NCBI GenBank assembly: GCA_965216645.1
Contig: CBDCGJ010000017.1
Span: 15,075 to 79,074, forward strand
Direction of reading: 5' to 3'
DNA length: 64,000 nt
DNA from: CBDCGJ01 sp965216645
GTDB lineage: Bacteria > Pseudomonadota > Alphaproteobacteria > GCA-2731375
Positions 26,548-36,267 of this stretch are shown here, piece after piece. The translations under genes were made by a program, and so were the position numbers. How positions within the stretch are numbered: position 1 is the first letter of the stretch; each line of letters opens with the position of its first letter. The notes under the pieces were generated by a model. The model had not been told where the DNA came from. It did no database searches and was given only the letters and a program-made list of their open reading frames with translations.

Positions 26548-27521
26548 TGCCCGATTTCAGCGCGCCGGAAAATTTAACGATCCAATTCGCCCACAGCGCC
26601 TATCGACTGGCCGACACGTTTGCCGACCGCCGGCCGGAGATTGCCACCTTTCAGACTTGGAGTGTGGAGGAAACCCGGGCTCGCCTTGGCGAAGCCGATG
26701 TGCTGGTGCTTTCGGGTTTCTGGAGCAATGACATGCTCGACGCTGCGACCCGGCTCGGCTTCATCCAAATTTGCGCGGTCGGTTACGATCAGTTCGATCA
26801 GGCGGCCCTGTCGGCGCGCGGCATTCGCCTGGCCAACGCCGCCGGCGTCAACGCCAATGCCGTGGCGGAGCATGCCCTGGCCCTGATGCTCGGCCTGACC
26901 CGCTTGCTGCCCCAGTCCCGCGACAATCAAAGGCAGCGGCATTGGCGGCCGATGATCGGCGATCTGGGCGCACGGGAAGACGAACTGATGGGCAAGACCA
27001 TCCTGATCTACGGCGCCGGCACCATCGGCCGTCGGGTTGCCGCTCTCGCCCGCGCCTTCGGCATGACCGTCCTGGCCGTCAAGCGGGATACCAGCGTCGA
27101 ACTTCCGGAGGTCGACGAGCTCCACGCCCCCGTAGCCTTTCTCAGCCAATTGCCCCGCACGGACATGGTCGTGCTGACTTGCCCCTTGACCGAGGAAACC
27201 CGCGGCCTGATGGATGCCCGCGCCTTCGCCGCCATGAAGCCCGGCGCTCGTCTGATCAATGTCGCCCGCGGCGGCTGCGTGGTGGAAGCGGATCTGGTCG
27301 CCGCCCTGACCGCCGGCACCCTCGCTGGCGCTGGCATCGACGTGACGGAGCCGGAGCCGCTGCCGGCCGCCTCCCCGCTCTGGGATCTCGACAATGTCCT
27401 GCTAACCCCGCACAGCGCCGGCGAAACCCGCGCCTACGAAACCCGCGTCATCGACACCCTCTGCGAAAATCTCGACCGCCTGGCCCGCGGCGAGACGGCG
27501 CTGAAAAACCAGATCGTCTAA
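26547..27521 (+). CDS. D-isomer-specific 2-hydroxyacid dehydrogenase
   Basis: This 324-residue protein has the NAD-binding motif GAGTIGRRVAALAR, the substrate Arg in NVARGG, the Glu in TEPEPLP and the catalytic His in PHSAG. The family reduces 2-keto acids or oxidises D-2-hydroxy acids; the substrate cannot be read. It is coupled to the acyl-CoA dehydrogenase by a 1-bp overlap, an unusual pairing that may mean a shared catabolic route. Its 3' end overlaps the convergent neighbour by 4 bp. Confidence 0.87.
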   Translation: MPDFSAPENLTIQFAHSAYRLADTFADRRPEIATFQTWSVEETRARLGEADVLVLSGFWSNDMLDAATRLGFIQICAVGYDQFDQAALSARGIRLANAAGVNANAVAEHALALMLGLTRLLPQSRDNQRQRHWRPMIGDLGAREDELMGKTILIYGAGTIGRRVAALARAFGMTVLAVKRDTSVELPEVDELHAPVAFLSQLPRTDMVVLTCPLTEETRGLMDARAFAAMKPGARLINVARGGCVVEADLVAALTAGTLAGAGIDVTEPEPLPAASPLWDLDNVLLTPHSAGETRAYETRVIDTLCENLDRLARGETALKNQIV

Positions 27522-27829
27522 GGCCAGACCTGGACCCAGGCGTCGCGGGTGCGGTCGGAGGCGTCGCCGAAGTTGGCGTCGTATTCGGCGATCATCTCCT
27601 TCAAGTGATCGCTCTCGACGAAGCGCCGATAGATCTCCTCGTTCGCAAACTCGTATTGGGTGACATATTGATACTGTTCGTCGCCGTCGATCTTGCGGTA
27701 GCGCCGGGCGCCGACCGCGCCGTTGTAGCGCAGCAGCTGCGGAATATGTTCCGTATGGTACCAGTGGTTATAGGCTTCCTCCCGATCCGGCGCGATAGTG
27801 GCGCGGACGGTGAACAACACGACGGCCAT
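27518..27829 (-). CDS. Dimeric alpha/beta-barrel (EthD/ABM-like) small protein
   Basis: This 103-residue protein has the ferredoxin-like pattern of EthD/ABM proteins: AVVLFTVRATIAPDREEAYNHWYHTEHIPQLL (start and landmarks), then YVTQYEFANEEIYRRFVES. The HWYHTEHIP motif is typical. Such proteins can be small monooxygenases or isomerases. GGGAGA precedes the ATG. The reaction is unknown. Confidence 0.65.
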   Translation of the reverse strand: MAVVLFTVRATIAPDREEAYNHWYHTEHIPQLLRYNGAVGARRYRKIDGDEQYQYVTQYEFANEEIYRRFVESDHLKEMIAEYDANFGDASDRTRDAWVQVWP

Positions 27830-28283
27830 GACGATCTCCCTTGCCTCTCAATCCAAGGACGACGATCCTAACCGGCTAACCCCGGAGATGGAACTGTCAC
27901 CGTAGCCCATGTCGGCGATCGCCACGGGCCGGCCAACTCGCTCAGTTGATACAAGCTGGTAAACCAATGGTATACCAGCATCGATTTGCGACAACCGGGT
28001 AACCATGACGACCAACTCGGTGCCATAGACGATTCTCTTGCTGTCATACCGGAAACGGCGTAGCCGTTATCCGGTATCTCAGGCAATATGGAGCGCAATT
28101 TCATTCCTGTGTTCCATTCTGCCCAAGATCCCGGATCGCGCTACGCTTGTCCGGGATGACGAGTGCTTTACGCGGTCGGTTGTTTCAACAGCCGGCTAGG
28201 TCGCCGTCAGCCACCGGGTACCTTGATGTCTTGCGACCGCCGTGAAGGGCGTCGCGGTCGGTGCGCCCGCCGCGGGCACGGCG
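27830..28283. repeat. Gene-free stretch with two palindromic repeats
   Basis: The region holds hairpin elements at 28043-28080 (GTCATACCGG to CCGGTATCTC) and 28127-28160 (GATCCCGGATCG to CCGGGATGAC), both shortened relatives of the dispersed repeat. I see no supported gene in the rest. Confidence 0.55.
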
Positions 28284-30365
28284 TCAGGCGGCTTCGATCC
28301 AGATATTGTTGTCGTGGAAGGCGCCACCGCCGGTGGGGCTGATGCGGTCGGAGCCGGTCAGGGCGTTGATGCCGATGCCGTCCAGGAAGGCCGCGTTGGG
28401 CCAGATGCTTTCGACGATGACGACGCCACGCTGGAGGGCGTCGAAGATCTCCACATGGACGCGGACCTGGCCGCGCTCGTTGCCCAAGCGGACAATATCG
28501 CCCTCGCCGACACCGATCTGCGCCGCGTCGGTGCTATGTAGCTTCACGGTTGGCCGCTCCTCCCGCTTGATGGAGGTCGGCGTCTCTGTGAAGGAACTGT
28601 TCAGATAGTTCCGCGCCGGTGCGGTGACCAAACGGAAGGGCCGTTCGTCCGTCGCCTCCTCGATCACCGACCAATGGTCCGGCAGACCGGGCATCGCTTC
28701 CGCACCGCCGACCGCGGCGAAACCGTGGGGTTTGCAGCTGGCCCAGTCCGGCTTGAAACGGAACTTACCGTCGGGATGGGCGAAGCCGTCCAGATAATGG
28801 GCCCGGTCGAAATCCGGTTGAACATCAATCCAGCGGTCGCGGCGCAAGCCCTCGGCAGTACCGAAACCGCTCTCCTGAAGGACTTGGTCGACGATCTCCA
28901 GCGCGTTCATCTCGAAACTCGGATGACTGAGGCCCAATCGCTGTGCCAAGCCCGTCACCACCTCATGATTGCTTCGGCATTCTTCCGGCGCGTCGATCAG
29001 CTTCGGGCCGAGCATGACATGCTGATGGCCGCCGCCCTGATAGATGTCGTCATGCTCCAGGAACATGGTCGCCGGCAGCACGATATCGGCCATCTTCGCC
29101 GTGTCGGTCATGAATTGCTCATGCACGCAAACGAACAGGTCATCGCGGGCGAAGCCGGCATGGACTTTGTTCAGATCCGGCGCGATGACCATCGGATTGG
29201 TGCTTTGGATCAGCATCGCCGTCACCGGCGGGCCACCCATCAGGGCATCCGCATCGCCGGTCAGAATCGGCCCAATCCGGGTCTGGTCGAGCAGGCGGAT
29301 GTTCGGGTCGAGTGCTTCCGGCGCCTCGATCAACGCTTTGTTCCAATGATAGATATCGTTGTTGCTGTAGAAGGCGCCGCCGCCTTCCTGCTGCCAGGCG
29401 CCCATTACGGTCGGCACGCAGACCGCGGCATGCATGCTGACGGCGCCCCCGCGACCGCGGGTAAAGCCATAGCCCAGCCGGAACAGGGTTTTCTTGGTGT
29501 TACCAAGTCGACGGGCGAAAGCTTCGATTTCCGCCACCGTCAGGCCAGTGATCTGGGCCGCCCATTCGGGCGTGCGGCTGGCCAGATGCGCCTCCAACTC
29601 GTCCGGCGCGTCGGTGTAATTGGCGAGATAGTCGCGGTCTGCCAGGCCGTCGCGGAACAGCACATGCATGACGGCACAGGCGAAAGCGGCGTCGCTGCCG
29701 GGACGCAGGACGATCTTGATGTCCGCTTGCGCCATGGTGTTGGTTTCGTAGACGTCGATCACCGCAATCTTGGCGCCGTTGTTCTTCCGGGCTTTCACCG
29801 CATGGCTCATGATGTTGATATTGGTATTGACCGGATTGGCACCCCAAATGACGATCAGGTCGGACTTCGCCATCTCCCGCGGATCGGTACCGGTGAGCCG
29901 GCCGGTGCCGGCGGCGAAGCCGGTCATCGCCAGCATGTTGCAGATGGTGCCATACATCTTCGAATACTTCTTCAGATGGGTCAGTCGGTTGATACCGTCG
30001 CGCATCAGCAGACCCATGGTGCCGGCATAGTAGTAGGGAAAGACCGTTTCACTGCCCAACGCCCGCTCAGCTTGCAGGAACCGCTCCGCAACCTCGTCGA
30101 GGGCATCGTCCCAGTCGAGCGGAGCGAACTCGCCGGATCCCTTGGCGCCGGTGCGGCGCAGCGGCTGACGAAGACGGTCGGGATGGTGCACGCGCTCCGC
30201 ATAGCGGGCGACCTTGGCGCAGATCACGCCATCCGTGAATGTATTCTCGGCGGCGCCCCGAACCCGGCCGATCGTCCGCTCGTCCAGCCGTTCGACCTCC
30301 AACGCGCAGGTCGAGGGGCAGTCATGGGGGCAGGCGGTGGCGAGAAACTCAGGTTGCGCGTTCAT
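28284..30365 (-). CDS. Molybdopterin-dependent oxidoreductase with an N-terminal Fe4S4 site
   Basis: This 693-residue protein belongs to the DMSO-reductase superfamily. The N-terminus has C12, C16, C20 and C49 for one Fe4S4 cluster (TACPHDCPSTC...VICAK). The molybdopterin domains follow (IVIWGANPVNTNIN, VLRPGSDAAFACAVMHVL, GGGAFYSNNDIYHW) and the C-terminal cap domain has RLGNERGQVRVHV and PTGGGAFHDNNIW. There is no Tat leader, so it is probably cytoplasmic. The substrate is unknown, and the redox partner is not encoded next to it. AAAGGA precedes the ATG. Confidence 0.87.
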   Translation of the reverse strand: MNAQPEFLATACPHDCPSTCALEVERLDERTIGRVRGAAENTFTDGVICAKVARYAERVHHPDRLRQPLRRTGAKGSGEFAPLDWDDALDEVAERFLQAERALGSETVFPYYYAGTMGLLMRDGINRLTHLKKYSKMYGTICNMLAMTGFAAGTGRLTGTDPREMAKSDLIVIWGANPVNTNINIMSHAVKARKNNGAKIAVIDVYETNTMAQADIKIVLRPGSDAAFACAVMHVLFRDGLADRDYLANYTDAPDELEAHLASRTPEWAAQITGLTVAEIEAFARRLGNTKKTLFRLGYGFTRGRGGAVSMHAAVCVPTVMGAWQQEGGGAFYSNNDIYHWNKALIEAPEALDPNIRLLDQTRIGPILTGDADALMGGPPVTAMLIQSTNPMVIAPDLNKVHAGFARDDLFVCVHEQFMTDTAKMADIVLPATMFLEHDDIYQGGGHQHVMLGPKLIDAPEECRSNHEVVTGLAQRLGLSHPSFEMNALEIVDQVLQESGFGTAEGLRRDRWIDVQPDFDRAHYLDGFAHPDGKFRFKPDWASCKPHGFAAVGGAEAMPGLPDHWSVIEEATDERPFRLVTAPARNYLNSSFTETPTSIKREERPTVKLHSTDAAQIGVGEGDIVRLGNERGQVRVHVEIFDALQRGVVIVESIWPNAAFLDGIGINALTGSDRISPTGGGAFHDNNIWIEAA

Positions 30366-30512
30366 GTCAGCGTCCTTTTCGGTGGTCCGGCGGCTTAAAC
30401 CTAATGCAAATCAATCCGTTGCGAAACCGTTTGGGGCACCAATTGAAAGGTGACAGGGCTCGCCATTACAGCTTAAATTCGGGGCCGCGGATATACGAAT
30501 GGGTACAAGCGT

Positions 30513-32327
30513 TTGAGCCAGAACCGGAAACAGCGGGACGAGACCGGCGAGACGGCGGTGGCGACCCACAAGCTGATGGGTCGGCTGTGGCGCGATTACG
30601 TGCGCCCTTATGCCGGTCGGCTGGCCCTCGCCATGGTTTTCATGGTTATCGTCGCGGCGACCACCGCCGGGCAGGCTTGGCTGCTGCAGCCGGCGGTCGA
30701 CGAGATCTTCATCAATCGTTCGGAGACCATGCTCTACCTGCTGCCGGCGGCGATCGTCGCCGTGGCGGCGATCCGGGGCGTCGCCACCTATGCCCAATCC
30801 ATGCTGATGAACGGCACCGGCCAACGCATCGTCGCCGAAACCCAGGTGAAGCTTTACGAACATCTGATCAACGCCGATCTCGCCTATCTCAACAACGTGC
30901 ATAGCGGTCAATTGGTTTCCAGCTTCCTGTTCGACGTCAATCTGCTGCGCGACGCGGTCAGCCGGGCGGTCACCGGCATCGCTAAGGATTTGGTGACCGT
31001 TCTCGGCCTGATCGTGGTGATGTTCATCCAGGACTGGCAATTGGCCATCGTGGTGGTCTTCATCTTCCCGCTTGCCGGCCTGTTCATCCGCAAGATCGGC
31101 AAGCGGTCCCGCAAGGCCTCGACCAAGACCCAGGAAGCCACTGGCGATCTCAGCGCCCATCTCTCCGACACCTTGGAGGCGGCGCGCGTGGTCAAGGCCT
31201 ATGGCATGGAGGCGCGGGAAACGGACCGCGCCCGCAGCGCCGTGCGCAAGCGCCTGCATCAGTTGATGGTGATGACCCGGGTGCGGGCGATCACCAGTCC
31301 GCTGATGGAAGCTTTGGGTGGCATCGCTATTGGCATTGCCATCATCTATGGCGGCTCCCGCGGGTTGTCGGGCGAACTCAGCCTCGGTGCTTTTATGTCC
31401 TTCCTGGCCGCGCTGTTGATGGCTTACCAACCGGTGAAAAGCCTGGCCAGCCTGAACAACACCATGCAGGAAGGCTTGGCGGCGGCGCAAAGGCTGTTCC
31501 GCCTGTTCGACGTCAAGCCGCAGATCGTCGACCGACCGAACGCGCCGGACCTGGCGCTGCACGACGGCGCAATCGCCTTCGAAGACGCGGCCTTCACCTA
31601 TGACGACGAAACCCCGGCGGTGCGTGGCGTCTCCTTCGCTATAGAGCCGGGCAAGACGGTGGCCCTTGTCGGCCGATCCGGCTCCGGCAAAACCACGCTA
31701 CTAAATCTGATGCTCCGCTTCTATGACGTCAGCGAGGGCGCGATCGCCATCGACGGGCAGGACATTCGCGCGGTTGCTTTGTCCAGCCTGCGCGGCGCCA
31801 TGGCCTTGGTGACCCAAGACACGGTGCTGTTCGACGACAGCGTGCGTGCCAATATCGCCTATGGCGATCCGAGAGCGGACGAGGCGGCGATAACGCAAGC
31901 CGCGCGTCTGGCCGCCGCCGACGATTTCATCCGGGACCTGCCTCAGGGCTACGACACCTTGGTGGGGGAGAACGGCGTGAAACTGTCCGGCGGCCAGCGC
32001 CAACGCATCGCCATCGCCCGCGCGGTGCTGAAGAACGCGCCGATCCTGTTGCTCGACGAGGCGACCTCCGCCCTCGACACGGAATCCGAGCGCCAGGTTC
32101 AGCAGGCCCTCGATAAACTCCGCCAAGGCCGGACGACTTTGGTCGTGGCGCACCGCTTGTCGACCGTCATGGGCGCCGACGAGATCCACGTGCTCGATAA
32201 GGGGCGTATCGTGGAATCCGGCACCCACGACGCCTTGCTGGCTCAGGACGGCGCCTATGCCCGGCTCTATCGGATGCAGTTCCGCGATCAGGCGACGATC
32301 GAACCGATGGCGGCAACGGCGGGATAG
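30513..32327 (+). CDS. msbA: MsbA-like lipid exporter, ABC transporter with fused membrane and ATPase domains
   Basis: This 604-residue half-transporter has six membrane helices in residues 35-320 and an ATPase with Walker A GRSGSGKTTL, the signature LSGGQRQRIAIARAVL, Walker B ILLLDEATSALD and the switch His in VVAHRLSTV. As first gene of a lipid A operon it most likely flips lipid A-core across the inner membrane. The TTG start at 30513 is poorly supported; GTG 30558 is an alternative. Four downstream genes follow with gaps of 4 bp or overlaps. Confidence 0.85.
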   Translation: MSQNRKQRDETGETAVATHKLMGRLWRDYVRPYAGRLALAMVFMVIVAATTAGQAWLLQPAVDEIFINRSETMLYLLPAAIVAVAAIRGVATYAQSMLMNGTGQRIVAETQVKLYEHLINADLAYLNNVHSGQLVSSFLFDVNLLRDAVSRAVTGIAKDLVTVLGLIVVMFIQDWQLAIVVVFIFPLAGLFIRKIGKRSRKASTKTQEATGDLSAHLSDTLEAARVVKAYGMEARETDRARSAVRKRLHQLMVMTRVRAITSPLMEALGGIAIGIAIIYGGSRGLSGELSLGAFMSFLAALLMAYQPVKSLASLNNTMQEGLAAAQRLFRLFDVKPQIVDRPNAPDLALHDGAIAFEDAAFTYDDETPAVRGVSFAIEPGKTVALVGRSGSGKTTLLNLMLRFYDVSEGAIAIDGQDIRAVALSSLRGAMALVTQDTVLFDDSVRANIAYGDPRADEAAITQAARLAAADDFIRDLPQGYDTLVGENGVKLSGGQRQRIAIARAVLKNAPILLLDEATSALDTESERQVQQALDKLRQGRTTLVVAHRLSTVMGADEIHVLDKGRIVESGTHDALLAQDGAYARLYRMQFRDQATIEPMAATAG

Positions 32328-32331
32328 ACCG

Positions 32332-33072
32332 ATGCGCGGTTGGTTCAATCGATGGTTCAAGTCGGACGGGCTAAACACGCTGATCGCCGCCGTGCTGGCC
32401 GGCTATCTCAAGCTGGTCTGGCATACCAGCCGCTTCCGCGAAGTCGACGGCGCCTATCTGGACGACACGGTGGCGCGCCATGGCGGTGTGATCTTCGCAT
32501 TTTGGCACGGCCGCCTCGCCCTGATCTTTTTCGCGCTCAGGCCCGGCATGCGGCTGCAGCCCATGGTCTCCCGCAACCGGGATGGCGAGATCATCGCCAA
32601 GGTGGTCCAGCGGTTCGGCATTTCCTCGGTCCGCGGCTCCTCCGCCAAACCGGGCGGCGGCAAGGACAAGGGCGGCGCCGCGGCGCTGCGCGAAATGGTC
32701 GCCTCGCTGCGCCAGGGCGATCAGGTCGGGGTCACGCCAGACGGCCCCAAGGGGCCGCGCATGCGCGCCAGCGATGGCGTCATCACCATGGCACGCCTGT
32801 CCGGCGCGCCGATCGTCCCGGTGGCCTATGCCACCAGCCTGCGCAAGTGCTTCAACAGTTGGGACCGCTTCCTGCTGCCCTTCCCTTTCTCCAAGGGCGT
32901 ATTCGTTTTTGGACCGCCGATCGAAGTCGACCGCCGCATGTCGGAAGAAGCGCAGGCCGCCGCCCGGCAGCGGCTCGAAGCCGCCTTGAACGACGTCACG
33001 CGGCGGGCCGACGACGCGGTCGGCCAAGCACCGATCGACCCCGCGCCCCTGCCCAGCGGAAGCGCGCCGTGA
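32332..33072 (+). CDS. DUF374 lysophospholipid acyltransferase family protein
   Basis: This 246-residue protein has an N-terminal hydrophobic anchor, then FAFWHGRLALIFF, which resembles the acyltransferase catalytic His-containing motif, and TPDGPKGPRMRASDGVI, a DUF374 hallmark. It probably attaches an acyl chain to a lipid A or phospholipid precursor at the inner membrane. It lies 4 bp after the msbA-like gene and overlaps waaA by 4 bp (GTGA). Confidence 0.82.
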   Translation: MRGWFNRWFKSDGLNTLIAAVLAGYLKLVWHTSRFREVDGAYLDDTVARHGGVIFAFWHGRLALIFFALRPGMRLQPMVSRNRDGEIIAKVVQRFGISSVRGSSAKPGGGKDKGGAAALREMVASLRQGDQVGVTPDGPKGPRMRASDGVITMARLSGAPIVPVAYATSLRKCFNSWDRFLLPFPFSKGVFVFGPPIEVDRRMSEEAQAAARQRLEAALNDVTRRADDAVGQAPIDPAPLPSGSAP

Positions 33073-34352
33073 TCGGTCTTTACCGCCTGGCTTCCCACTT
33101 CGCCGAATGGCTCGCACCGCTGCTGCTGCGGCGCCGGCTAGCTCAGGGTAAGGAGGACGCGACCCGCCTGGGCGAACGCCTGGGCCATGCGGGCCTGCCC
33201 CGCCCGACCGGCGCGCTGATCTGGCTGCACGGCGCCAGCGTCGGCGAGACCCTCTCCGCCCTGCCCTTGATCGACCGCATCCTGGCTGCGCCATCGTCGC
33301 CAACCGTGTTGGTGACCAGCGGCACCGTGACGTCCGCCGAGCTGATGGCCAAGCGTCTGCCGCCGGGCGCGATCCACCAATTCGTGCCGGTCGACACGCC
33401 CGGCGCGGTCGGCCGCTTCTTCGCCCATTGGCGGCCTGACCTGGCGATTTGGTTGGAAAGCGAGTTCTGGCCTAATCTGCTGACCGCTATGAAGGATGGC
33501 CGCGTCCCGGCTCTGCTGGTCAATGGCCGAATTTCCGAACGCTCCCAACGGCAATGGGCGCGCTTTCCAACAGCTGCGCGCCGCCTACTGTCGACCTTTC
33601 AGGGCGCACTGGCGATGAGTCCTCAAGACGCCGAACGCTTGAGAACCATCGGATTGGACAGCGCCCGCTTCGCCGGCGATTTGAAAACCGCCGCGGAAGC
33701 GCTGCCGGCGGACGAGGCCGCCTTGGCGGAATTAGAGGCTGCGACGGCCGGTCGACCGCTTTGGCTAGCGGCCAGCACCCATCCGGGCGAAGAAGAAATC
33801 GTCGCCCAGGCCCATAGCGAGTTACGCCTGAGCTGGCCAAACCTGCTTACCATCCTCGCCCCACGCCATCCGGAACGCGGTGACGAGATCGCGACTATGT
33901 TGCGTGGCCGAGGCCTCGACGTGGCCATACGATCGCGGGACGACGCCGTTGCGGACCGTCACGACATCTATCTCGCCGACACCCTGGGCGAACTTGGCCT
34001 GCTTTATCGGCTGGCGCCGATTGCCTTCGTCGGCGGCTCCCTGGTCGATGTCGGTGGGCATAATCCGCTGGAGGCGGCGCGGCTCGACTGCGCGGTTCTG
34101 ATCGGCCCCGTACATCATAACTTCACCGGGGCGGCGGAGGATCTGAGCGCTGCTGGCGGTTTGAAAGTTATCAAAAGCGCCGACGCTTTGCCGGGGCATG
34201 TCGCCGCGCTGTTGACGGACCCGGGGGAGGCTCGTGCCATGGCCACCGCCGGCGCCGAGAAGGCGGCCACCGGCGACGAAATCCTGGATCAGGCCATGGC
34301 GGCGCTGGGACGATTGGCACCGCATCTATTTCCGAAAGAGAGTGACGCGTGA
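33069..34352 (+). CDS. waaA: 3-deoxy-D-manno-octulosonic acid (Kdo) transferase
   Basis: This 427-residue GT30 enzyme has the N-terminal anchor, the catalytic LIWLHGASVGE, the WLESEFWPNLL segment and the C-terminal GGSLVDVGGHNPLEAA nucleotide-sugar site. It transfers Kdo from CMP-Kdo to lipid IVA at the cytoplasmic face of the inner membrane. The GTG start overlaps the previous stop and its own stop overlaps the next GTG, so it is tightly coupled in the lipid A operon. Confidence 0.92.
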   Translation: MIGLYRLASHFAEWLAPLLLRRRLAQGKEDATRLGERLGHAGLPRPTGALIWLHGASVGETLSALPLIDRILAAPSSPTVLVTSGTVTSAELMAKRLPPGAIHQFVPVDTPGAVGRFFAHWRPDLAIWLESEFWPNLLTAMKDGRVPALLVNGRISERSQRQWARFPTAARRLLSTFQGALAMSPQDAERLRTIGLDSARFAGDLKTAAEALPADEAALAELEAATAGRPLWLAASTHPGEEEIVAQAHSELRLSWPNLLTILAPRHPERGDEIATMLRGRGLDVAIRSRDDAVADRHDIYLADTLGELGLLYRLAPIAFVGGSLVDVGGHNPLEAARLDCAVLIGPVHHNFTGAAEDLSAAGGLKVIKSADALPGHVAALLTDPGEARAMATAGAEKAATGDEILDQAMAALGRLAPHLFPKESDA

Positions 34353-35335
34353 GCCTGTTCCGTCAAGCGCCGACATTCTGGTCGACGGATGGCACGACCG
34401 CGCGTCTGCTTGCGCCGCTTGGGGCGCTCTACGGCTGGCTTGGGCGTCGGCGCATGGCAGCGGCCGAGCCGTGGCGAGCACCGGCGCCGGTGATCTGCGT
34501 CGGCAACCTGACGGCCGGGGGTAGCGGTAAGACACCCAGCGCCTTGCTGCTGGCCCGATTACTGCGCCGGCTCGGCCGATCGCCGCAATTCCTCACCCGC
34601 GGCCATGGCGGCCGCGAGCGCGGTCCGCTTCAGGTCGACCCGGCGCGGCACAGTGTCGACGAAGTCGGCGACGAAGCGCTGCTGCTGGTGGCGGCGGCGC
34701 CGACTTGGCTGGCCGTCGACCGGGCCGCCGGCGCCCAGGCCATGGCCGACGCCGGTGCGGAAATAGTCGTCATGGATGACGGTTTCCAGAATCCCTATCT
34801 TTACAAAGACATGTCAATCCTGGTCTTCGATGCCGGTTTCGGTCTGGGCAATGGCCGCCTGATCCCGGCCGGCCCCTTGCGAGAGCGGCCCGACGACGGC
34901 TATGCCCGGGCGGACATGGCGCTCATCGTGCGAAGCGGACAGGAACCGATGCGGCCGCTCGACCTGCCGCCATCCCTGCCCCGCTTCGATGCGCGCATGG
35001 TGCCGACCCGCGACAGCGAGCGTTTCATCGGCCAACGGGTGCTCGGTTTCGCCGGCATCGGCCGACCCGCCAAGTTTGCCGCCAGCCTGCGGGACCTGGG
35101 CGCGGAGTTGGTCGACTTTCAAGCCTTCCCCGACCATCATGCTTTCGCGGCGGAAGAGGTAATGGAAATGATCGAACGGGCCGTGGCGCAGGACGCGGTA
35201 GCGGTGACGACCGCGAAAGACGCCGTGCGTCTGCCGGCCGAGGCCCGCGAGATGGTCGAGGTCGTCGAAATGGATTTGCAATTGGACGCGGAAGCGGATT
35301 TTCTGCGCGAACTGACGGCGCGGCTGGCGAAGTGA
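34349..35335 (+). CDS. lpxK: Tetraacyldisaccharide 4'-kinase
   Basis: This 328-residue membrane-linked kinase phosphorylates the 4' position of the lipid A disaccharide. The P-loop reads CVGNLTAGGSGKTP, followed by FLTRGHGG, the DEALLLV segment and MDDGFQN. The length is normal. The GTG start overlaps the waaA stop. LpxK and WaaA act one after the other, which fits the gene order. Confidence 0.92.
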   Translation: MSLFRQAPTFWSTDGTTARLLAPLGALYGWLGRRRMAAAEPWRAPAPVICVGNLTAGGSGKTPSALLLARLLRRLGRSPQFLTRGHGGRERGPLQVDPARHSVDEVGDEALLLVAAAPTWLAVDRAAGAQAMADAGAEIVVMDDGFQNPYLYKDMSILVFDAGFGLGNGRLIPAGPLRERPDDGYARADMALIVRSGQEPMRPLDLPPSLPRFDARMVPTRDSERFIGQRVLGFAGIGRPAKFAASLRDLGAELVDFQAFPDHHAFAAEEVMEMIERAVAQDAVAVTTAKDAVRLPAEAREMVEVVEMDLQLDAEADFLRELTARLAK

Positions 35336-36267
35336 TGAGCGACGAAACGAAGGTAAGCCTGAAGCATCGGATCGAGGTCGCGCTTACCCGTGTCCTACTT
35401 GGCCTGTTTGCGCGGATGCCGGCGGACAAGGCGGCCGATCTGTGCGCGGCGTTGACAACGCCGCTGGCCTGGTTGCCGCACAACCGGTCGGCGGAGGAAA
35501 ATCTGCGCCGAGCGCTACCGGAGTTGGACAGGGCTGGGCGCCGAAGTCTGATCCGGGCGATGTGGCGAGGCATGGGCCGGACTGTCGGCGAGCTGCCCCA
35601 TATCAAGACTTTCGAAATCGACGGCAGCGGTCCCGTCCGGATCGAGGTCGAAGGCGCCGGCGGACTTAAGCGCGAAATCGACGCCGGAAGGCCGGTGATG
35701 TTTGCCGCCGCCCATCAGGCCAACTGGGAGCTTCTGCCGCTCGTCGCCCGACAGCTCGGTTGCCCGATCCATGTGGTCTTCCGCGCCGCCAACAATCCGC
35801 TGTTCGACCAGGTGATTACCGACATGCGCGGCGATATCGCGCTCGGCACCATTGCCAAGGGCGCGGCCGGGGGCCGGCAGCTCCTGGCGGCGCTGCGCAA
35901 GGGCGAGAGCGTCGGCATGCTGATCGATCAGAAGATGAACGAAGGCCTGCCCGTCCCCTTCTTCGGTCGTCCCGCCATGACCGCCCCGGCGATCGCGCAG
36001 CTGGCCCGCCGCCTCGACGTCGCGATCGTGCCCGCGCAATGCCGGCGCCTACCGGACAACAGCTACCAAGTGACGCTGCACGAGCCGCTCGATGCCAAGC
36101 GCAGCGAGGACCGCGATGCCGATGTCCTCGAGGTCATGACTGAGCTCAACGCCATGATCGAAGACTGGGTCCGCCTGGCGCCTGAGCAATGGCTCTGGTT
36201 GCATAAACGCTGGCCCAGAGATGATGGGGCTACGAGGCAAAAGCGAAATGCCTCGCGCCCTCAATAA
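35335..36267 (+). CDS. Lipid A lauroyl/myristoyl acyltransferase (LpxL-type)
   Basis: This 310-residue enzyme has an N-terminal anchor, the catalytic dyad motif HQANWE (H-x4-E) and the later GMLIDQKMNEGLPVPFFGRP, all typical of LpxL/LpxM late acyltransferases that add a secondary acyl chain to Kdo2-lipid IVA. ATG 35335 overlaps the lpxK stop by one base. Its 3' end overlaps the convergent purC end by 38 bp, so the two transcripts run into each other. Confidence 0.88.
   Translation: MSDETKVSLKHRIEVALTRVLLGLFARMPADKAADLCAALTTPLAWLPHNRSAEENLRRALPELDRAGRRSLIRAMWRGMGRTVGELPHIKTFEIDGSGPVRIEVEGAGGLKREIDAGRPVMFAAAHQANWELLPLVARQLGCPIHVVFRAANNPLFDQVITDMRGDIALGTIAKGAAGGRQLLAALRKGESVGMLIDQKMNEGLPVPFFGRPAMTAPAIAQLARRLDVAIVPAQCRRLPDNSYQVTLHEPLDAKRSEDRDADVLEVMTELNAMIEDWVRLAPEQWLWLHKRWPRDDGATRQKRNASRPQ

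Noticed and set aside
27868..28104. A 78-residue minus-strand gene
   Set aside because: It spans part of a palindromic repeat and has no recognisable domain or ribosome site.
28674..30398. A 574-residue open frame on the plus strand
   Set aside because: It lies wholly opposite the molybdopterin oxidoreductase gene, has no family motifs and reflects high-GC shadow coding.
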